Made by a program: the position numbers and the translations under genes. Shown in pieces: positions 58,251-64,000 of a stretch of DNA of 64,000 bases. Location: positions 859,501-923,500 of the forward strand of contig JAPFBL010000117.1 in the NCBI GenBank assembly GCA_026182355.1, read 5' to 3'. Position 1 is the first letter of the stretch. The number at the start of each line of letters is the position of its first letter. Below the pieces are notes generated by a model. The model did not search any database. It worked only from the letters and a program-made list of their open reading frames with translations, and was not told the DNA's origin. Origin of the DNA: Hermatobates lingyangjiaoensis. Its lineage: Eukaryota; Arthropoda; Insecta; Hemiptera; Hermatobatidae.

Positions 58251-60803
58251 ATGAAAATATGATTTTCATGTAACTATATGAAAACGCCTTTTTTTAATTT
58301 CTTTCAAATTATATTATAATAATGACTTTTCAGTATTTCAGTAATCTCTACTTCCTGTAATCGTATTTCAATTAAGTAGAAGTTACATACCGGGGAATTT
58401 CTGATATCAATTCTGATTCTCTATTCAATAAATACAAACCTTTTTTAGAATATATTCTCAAAGTATATATAAAAATAATATAAATATAATATCTTGATGA
58501 ATACAAAATGTAATATCAAAGAGAAAATCAAATATAATTACAAAAAAAATGCATTAAACATGTACAATGTGAAGAGAGGAATTATTATAATAACCATAGT
58601 TAAAAATTGTTTATTCTATCGAGAAGAAATGACTGCAGCAAAACTACTATGAAACTTCCTAGTTCGAATGGTAGTTCATCATTGGTTTGACACTCTATGA
58701 AGGATAACTCAACGACCGGTGACGTGTACATATAACACTTATTGTTTATGGCTATGGGGAAGTATTATTATCAAACGAATAAAAATGACATTTCTTCAAT
58801 TCTTTAAATATTTAAATCAATAATAAATTATGTAAGAAACATATTTATTTAATAGAACGGCATTTCAAAATATGATAGTTCATGTTAGTAACAAAATGCT
58901 TATTTCCTATTTGTTCAATTTATTTTTAGTTTATTTAAACAAATTCAGAAAATGTATTGTGTTCTTTCAGAATTTAAAAGTATTCTTAAATGGTTGAAAC
59001 TTAAGGAAAACCTAGTCTATTTCAGAAGACGGAATTAATCTAAATAAACAGCTCAAAATGGAGGGTGGGCAAGAGACTTCTTGAAATGACACTGAAAATG
59101 CTTCCCAATCCTTAGAGAGGCGGTATTTTGTGGCTAACAAACTAAACGCCATCAAGAGGTGAGATTTACTTCAGCTCCTTTAACAGACGCTCACAGAGGG
59201 TAAGTTAAATCTTCTTTTCTTTAAAGGACTCACTCGGCGTATATTTTCATCCACCATTTATATAAAATTAAGAGAACGTTTACATTAAATTTTATAGCAC
59301 TTTTACTGCGTTTGGTATTAAGCTATATTATATTTCCTTCAAAAAACTCATTATATTAATATCTTCCTTTTTAAAATGTCAATGAAAATGTGCATATTAT
59401 ACATGATTATATATTTAATTACGAAACATAAGATGTTTGATAAAAAATAACCTAAGTAAAAATTTATTCGCCAGCAACTAATCAGTTATATAAAAATATT
59501 TTCAATATTAATTGCGAGAATAAAAATAATGACTCATTGTAGAATATTGTATGTTAGGTGTGTACTACATAAATAGTGTATAAATGTATATACTTTTTAG
59601 TTAATGTGAGATTTTAGATAACTATTGTATCTCCTAAACTACTAACAACAGAAAGTTGAAATTTTATTTAATAAGAAACTTACAAAAGCATGGAGAGGAA
59701 GGAAAACTTCATAATTTATAGCAATGGCAAACGTTTTTTCATAATGAAAAGTTAAGTTATGGTGTATTCTGAAAATTTTGAGAACACGATGAAATTCACA
59801 TTGTTTTTCGGATCACAATAAAATTATACCTAAAAATAGCACATTATTAGTGTGTGAGCTCAATTATTTTTCTCATGGACGAGAAGGAGCGTTATGGAGT
59901 TGTATATGAATTCAGGAAAAGTCATTGTAAAGCTGAACAGTGATCATTAAAAAAAAACACAAAATATACGAGTATAATAGTGTGTTGCGAATAGATTTGC
60001 AAGAAATTCTGATTTCTACTAAGGAAATACAACTTTAAAAACTTCAAACACAATTCAAATTAATGGGTTCCTTGCTAGACATTTAGGATTTATTTTTATG
60101 AAATTAGGAATTCCCATTGAGACTGTATCATAATGTCCAAGTAAAACATAGTTCTTATTTCATACCTCAAAAAAAGAGATTTGAAGATATTTTAAAGAGT
60201 TTATATGTCATGTAAGGACAATAAAATTCTTAAAACTGTAATAATATACTCCGACCAACAATTTAGGACATTTTTTAGGGTAAAGGGTGTTTGTCTGACC
60301 AAAGTGATAGAATCAAGCTACATGTTGCACCCATTGCCATATATAATTACTAGACCATATAGCTCTTACTGTGTTTAAGATCTCCATTGATTTTTTTTTC
60401 TTAAGCATGGGAATGGTACTTTATCATTGTTTTTCATAAACACTTACCATTTGTATGTGACATATCTATTAACAAAATAAAAATAAAAATTCCATAATTA
60501 ATATTACTTATTTCAATATTTATTCAATTATATATGCACGTAGATTTCATGTGTTTCATATATTGAATGAGTAATAGTACTTTACAAAAGAAGATAAGTT
60601 GTATTCGTAGTGACGTGAGAATTAAAAACAAACAAACATTTTTAGGAGAGACAACATACTATACGAACACAGAATGAAATGAGTTCTAAAATTGGCCAAA
60701 AAAAAAAGAAAAAAAGATAAATCATTAAGGCATATGTAAATTACTCTGGGGTCCGTCTTAGATAAAGTAATATTGTTATCATAATATTACTAATAATACA
60801 ACA
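58251..60803. other. AT-rich stretch without recognisable features
   Basis: No gene or repeat recognised. A GC-richer patch at 59060-59210 has splice-donor-like GTGAGA and GGTAAGT sites but no open frame of interest. Confidence 0.5.
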
Positions 60804-60827
60804 TATATATATATATATATATATATA
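60804..60827. repeat. (TA)n microsatellite
   Basis: TA run left of the large palindrome. Confidence 0.85.
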
Positions 60828-60857
60828 CGGTACTGTTTTCTTGACCACAAAATATTC

Positions 60858-61949
60858 ACAAAACACTTTTTCTTTTTCTCGGAGTTTGGTCAGGGTAAAT
60901 ATATGGAATCACCTTTTTGCCAACGTTTCGTCTTTATTTCAAGACATCCTCAGGGCTATAAACTAACAAAAAACAATAAACAATGGACATTTTTTCATTT
61001 CTACTTTAAAAACATCATAAACAAATTGAAAAAAGAACTTACTGAAGGCTTGGTTCTGTTACATTTACAAACAACCGTTAACTGTCATTACATGTGCTGT
61101 TCCAAGCGACAAATTATTGAACCACTGTTTTTTTAGTACAATCCATTATATATAAACATATATACTTATACACATATTATAATATATATCTATTATAATA
61201 TGTATCACCATAATATATATCTATAATACATTTATAATAAATTATTATTTTAACAATCCTTAAAAATATAAACTAGATAACATTGCATCTTTAACTATTT
61301 ATGATGGAACTATAAATCCTACTTAAATTGTCTGTATCTGTTTTTCTATTGCAAGTATTATTAGTATTTTTTTTATGTATATTTTTTATTAGTATCTTTT
61401 ATGTTTATTGATTGTTAAAAGAAATGATACATATCAAAAATACTAATAATACTTGCAATAGAAAAACAGATACAGACAATTTAAGTAGGATTTATAGTTC
61501 CATCATAAATAGTTAAAGATGCAATGTTATCTAGTTTATATTTTTAAGGATTGTTAAAATAATAATTTATTATAAATGTATTATAGATATATATTATGGT
61601 GATACATATTATAATAGATATATATTATAATATGTGTATAAGTATATATGTTTATATATAATGGATTGTACTAAAAAAACAGTGGTTCAATAATTTGTCG
61701 CTTGGAACAGCACATGTAATGACAGTTAACGGTTGTTTGTAAATGTAACAGAACCAAGCCTTCAGTAAGTTCTTTTTTCAATTTGTTTATGATGTTTTTA
61801 AAGTAGAAATGAAAAAATGTCCATTGTTTATTGTTTTTTGTTAGTTTATAGCCCTGAGGATGTCTTGAAATAAAGACGAAACGTTGGCAAAAAGGTGATT
61901 CCATATATTTACCCTGACCAAACTCCGAGAAAAAGAAAAAGTGTTTTGT
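60858..61949. mobile_element. PLE-like tail family D as a 1.1-kb palindrome
   Basis: Arms 60858-61371 and 61436-61949 are 514 bp each, with a 64-bp spacer. Every matched position pair I checked sums to 122807, so the arms have no indel between them, and I saw no mismatch. Each arm holds CTGAGGA, stem GTCTT...AAGAC, GAAACGTTG (plus copy 61854-61886, minus copy 60921-60953), the hammerhead-like order. Identical open frames at 60903-61136 (+) and 61671-61904 (-) are a result of the symmetry, not genes. Bordered by (TA)n. Confidence 0.85.
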
Positions 61950-61983
61950 ATATATATATATCAATGGTCAAACCACAATAAAA

Positions 61984-62307
61984 AAAATTCCGTGCAAAAA
62001 TTGCCATAAAATTTATATTGGTCAAACTGCTAAATCATTAAAAACACGTGTAAAACAACACCAATACAACTTAAGTAGACAAAAAAAAAGTAGTGCCTTA
62101 TTCTTGCATATAAAAAATGAAAATCATATTGATTGGACAGGAGCTATATTTGTTACCTATGAAAAATCAATGTTGTTAAGAAATATTATTGAATCGTCTC
62201 TAATTAAATTTAATAGATCAAATATTACAAACATTAGTAATGGTCTCTTCAAACTTGATAATTTCGTCACGAGGGCAATAGCCTCTTCAAAGAGGGTTGA
62301 CAGCTAG
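61984..62307 (+). CDS. PLE family A GIY-YIG endonuclease, C-terminal fragment
   Basis: About 107 codons, no start of its own. IPCKNCHKIYIGQTAKSL holds the Cys pair and a canonical YIG, then LKTRVKQHQ with the catalytic Arg, LFLHIKNENHIDW, and LRNIIESSLIKF with the catalytic Glu, ending ASSKRVDS and TAG. The sequence is clearly different from the family B and C endonucleases (which read FYVG and end in PGLNL), so family A belongs to another PLE branch. Truncated upstream: the Cys-rich linker is partial and RT is missing. No frameshift within the fragment. Confidence 0.85.
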   Translation, partial: KIPCKNCHKIYIGQTAKSLKTRVKQHQYNLSRQKKSSALFLHIKNENHIDWTGAIFVTYEKSMLLRNIIESSLIKFNRSNITNISNGLFKLDNFVTRAIASSKRVDS

Positions 62308-62570
62308 CGGATAGTTTTTTACTCTTTCTTACTGTACTCCTTTGTTTCCCCAAACATCCCTTTCTGGACATTAGTCCTTTCGTTTTAAAATACCACTCTT
62401 CCCTCCCACTCTTCTCAACTCCTCGCCAGATGTTTTCTGCATCTAGTGTTTAGTTGGGTTTTTGACTCTGACGAAGACCACTTGTTACGGTTGAAAGATC
62501 TTAGTCTTGTTTTCCCATTTCTTATTGTGGTTTGATCATTGATTGTTATTTCACGTGTTTATGTGAAATA
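62308..62570 (+). ncRNA. Family A 3' UTR and hammerhead-ribozyme-like motif
   Basis: The motif 62466-62505 has CTGACGA, a stem of ACCG/CGGT extended by A-T pairs with one bulged G, loop CTTGTTA or similar, then GAAA and the self-complementary AGATCT. These are the invariant core boxes and stem II of a hammerhead ribozyme. Stem III would be very short, as reported for PLE ribozymes, which are thought to act as dimers. Cleavage activity is inferred only. Confidence 0.6.
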
Positions 62571-62582
62571 TATATATATATA

Positions 62583-64000
62583 TTGTGTCCATCCAGACAT
62601 TGTCGTTCTATCACTCATAAGTACTACAATTAGTAACAATCAAACAATTGAAAATCAGTCTAGAAGAATCTTAATCCCTTGAACACATTCTATGCCAATA
62701 GGTGGCAATCGCGTAAATGAAGTTAAAGAAAATATGAAAATGATAGCTAAAACAATGAATATGAGAGATAATGTTCTATAGTTAATTCTGAAGTTTATTA
62801 AAGTTCTTTAAAACTTAAGTTGTATTAATCAACAATAATGCGAATTGCCCCTGGGAGCTATTTATTCTCGTTTTTCCCTGAAAATCTTACCTCAGAAGCC
62901 GCTAATTTCCTTAATTTTTAATGTTTATGTTTATATTTTAATTTGCATATTTAATTTTTTTACCGCTATAATTATTCCATAAAATTATAATTATTTATTT
63001 TCATAGTATTTGAACTTTTTAAAATGTTTATTATCAATAACCCTGTGATTTAATGGTTGAGTGTAGTTCCTACCTTTCTCAAAAGTCGCTGGCTGCACTC
63101 TCGCATATCGTCATAATATAAATATCGTTTCTAAGCAAGCCAAGTTAAAAAATGGCACTGATTTCCTTCCTCATTCAGTTCTGTAATCTCATCTCTTTTT
63201 TAAATTCCATTCACTCTTCAATTCTTTCATTTTAGTTGTGTTTGTTATGTATGTTTGAGGAACCATTTCAACTTAAGATTTGTCTCCAAGAGATATTTCA
63301 AAGCATGCGTACCTTAAACGGTTCCACCTTCTTAGCAATAAGAAATTACTTTAACTTCATATATTTCATCTCTGCAAAGATGTAAATAAATCTTCCCACA
63401 TTTCTTTCTTTCTGGGAATATTACCAGCCCTCTACTTTTACAGTTTTAAACTATTTGCAATTTATCTGCCATTCATTAATTATATTGAAACGTTAAGCTA
63501 GAAATTCGTGCATATTTTAATTTTAGTCCATCTCCGGAAATTAATCACGTTACAATCTTCAAGGACTACGAGTGTTTTGTTGATCCTTTTATTGATCTTT
63601 CGTTTCGAGGTCCCGTGGCAATAACCTGAATAATCCGGCCCTTAAACTCCAAGAATCCCTTATTAAGTTTAAATCACTTTCTCCTAATGAACCTCCAATT
63701 ATTTTCGAATTATATCAGCTTGAACTTTTTATATCTTCTATGACCTAAAATTTCTTATCCTACTTTTCCTAATCATTTCAAGCCTCACAAATAACTTCCT
63801 GTTTTCCAAATAAAAAAAATTTTTAACAGTTATCATCAGTATTGACAGCTTTTTTTTATCATGATAAACGATAAGAGCTCTGCTGTTGTCCTTAGGTTTT
63901 TTTAAGTTTATAATCACAAAGTAATGAAGCAACCTTCCATAACATCCTTCTGTAAATATCTTTATCTTATCTACAGATTGTTAGTTTCTTGATGATTCAG
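62583..64000. other. AT-rich stretch without recognisable features
   Basis: No gene, RNA or repeat recognised up to the window end. Confidence 0.5.

Larger units (their letters stand above)
61961..62570 (+). mobile_element. PLE family A 3' end with coding fragment, UTR and tip
   Basis: Reference copy of family A. A 20-bp inverted tip (ATCAATGGTCAAACCACAAT) joins directly to the endonuclease fragment, then a 150-bp 3' UTR, the hammerhead-like motif (CTGACGA 62468-62474, hairpin, GAAAGATC) and the tip ending CACGTGTTTATGTGAAATATA. (TA)n on both sides. All other family A fragments in the window are subsets of this. Confidence 0.88.

Noticed and set aside
60903..61964. Two identical small proteins on opposite strands
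   Set aside because: They are the same arm sequence of a palindrome and contain no domain.

Overview
The window is AT-rich animal genomic DNA (eukaryotic, intron-containing type) with no complete host gene that I can defend. It is dominated by retroelements and their remains. The mix fits an arthropod: an R1/jockey-type non-LTR retrotransposon, many Penelope-like element (PLE) tails carrying hammerhead-ribozyme-like motifs, and a tRNA-derived SINE whose tail is CCTAA, the complement of the arthropod telomere repeat TTAGG. A chelicerate such as a horseshoe crab or arachnid would fit, but the sequence does not prove it.

Layout. 1-4.8 kb: AT-rich, nothing firm. 4.9-10.4 kb: PLE tails of several families, mostly in head-to-head inverted pairs beside (TA)n tracts, plus copy 1 of an old interspersed repeat. 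10.5-16.7 kb: AT-rich, with a decayed SINE, a degenerate ~41-bp minisatellite and a 161-bp tandem duplication. 16.7-19 kb: a Ty3/gypsy RNase H fossil followed by a 14-unit array of a 117-bp satellite. 19-25.3 kb: a hAT-type non-autonomous transposon, a Ty3/gypsy reverse transcriptase fossil, copy 2 of the interspersed repeat and a 500-bp purine-only minisatellite. 25.3-36.2 kb: mostly unassignable, with a dispersed 140-bp duplicate and a SINE. 36.2-42.1 kb: PLE tails, one exon-like segment, then a nearly complete non-LTR retrotransposon (gag-like ORF1 with three zinc knuckles, ORF2 with endonuclease and reverse transcriptase, a structured 3' UTR). 44.6-48 kb: the densest PLE cluster, including two GIY-YIG endonuclease fragments. 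48-58 kb: further PLE relics, two SINEs, a second non-LTR 3' tail and copy 3 of the interspersed repeat. 60.8-62.6 kb: a 514-bp-arm, apparently perfect palindrome of one PLE family, abutting a PLE 3' end that joins a GIY-YIG coding fragment to a hammerhead-like motif.

How the parts relate. PLEs encode a reverse transcriptase fused to a GIY-YIG endonuclease and are known to carry hammerhead ribozymes in their terminal repeats. Here only the 3' ends survive (endonuclease C-terminus, 3' UTR, ribozyme-like motif, tip), usually with an inverted piece of the same tip at the 5' side and (TA)n at the edges. I count at least seven distinguishable tail families with the layout CTGANGA, hairpin, GAAA. 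This concentration of foldback ribozyme-bearing tails, with the palindromes they create, is the most notable feature of the window.
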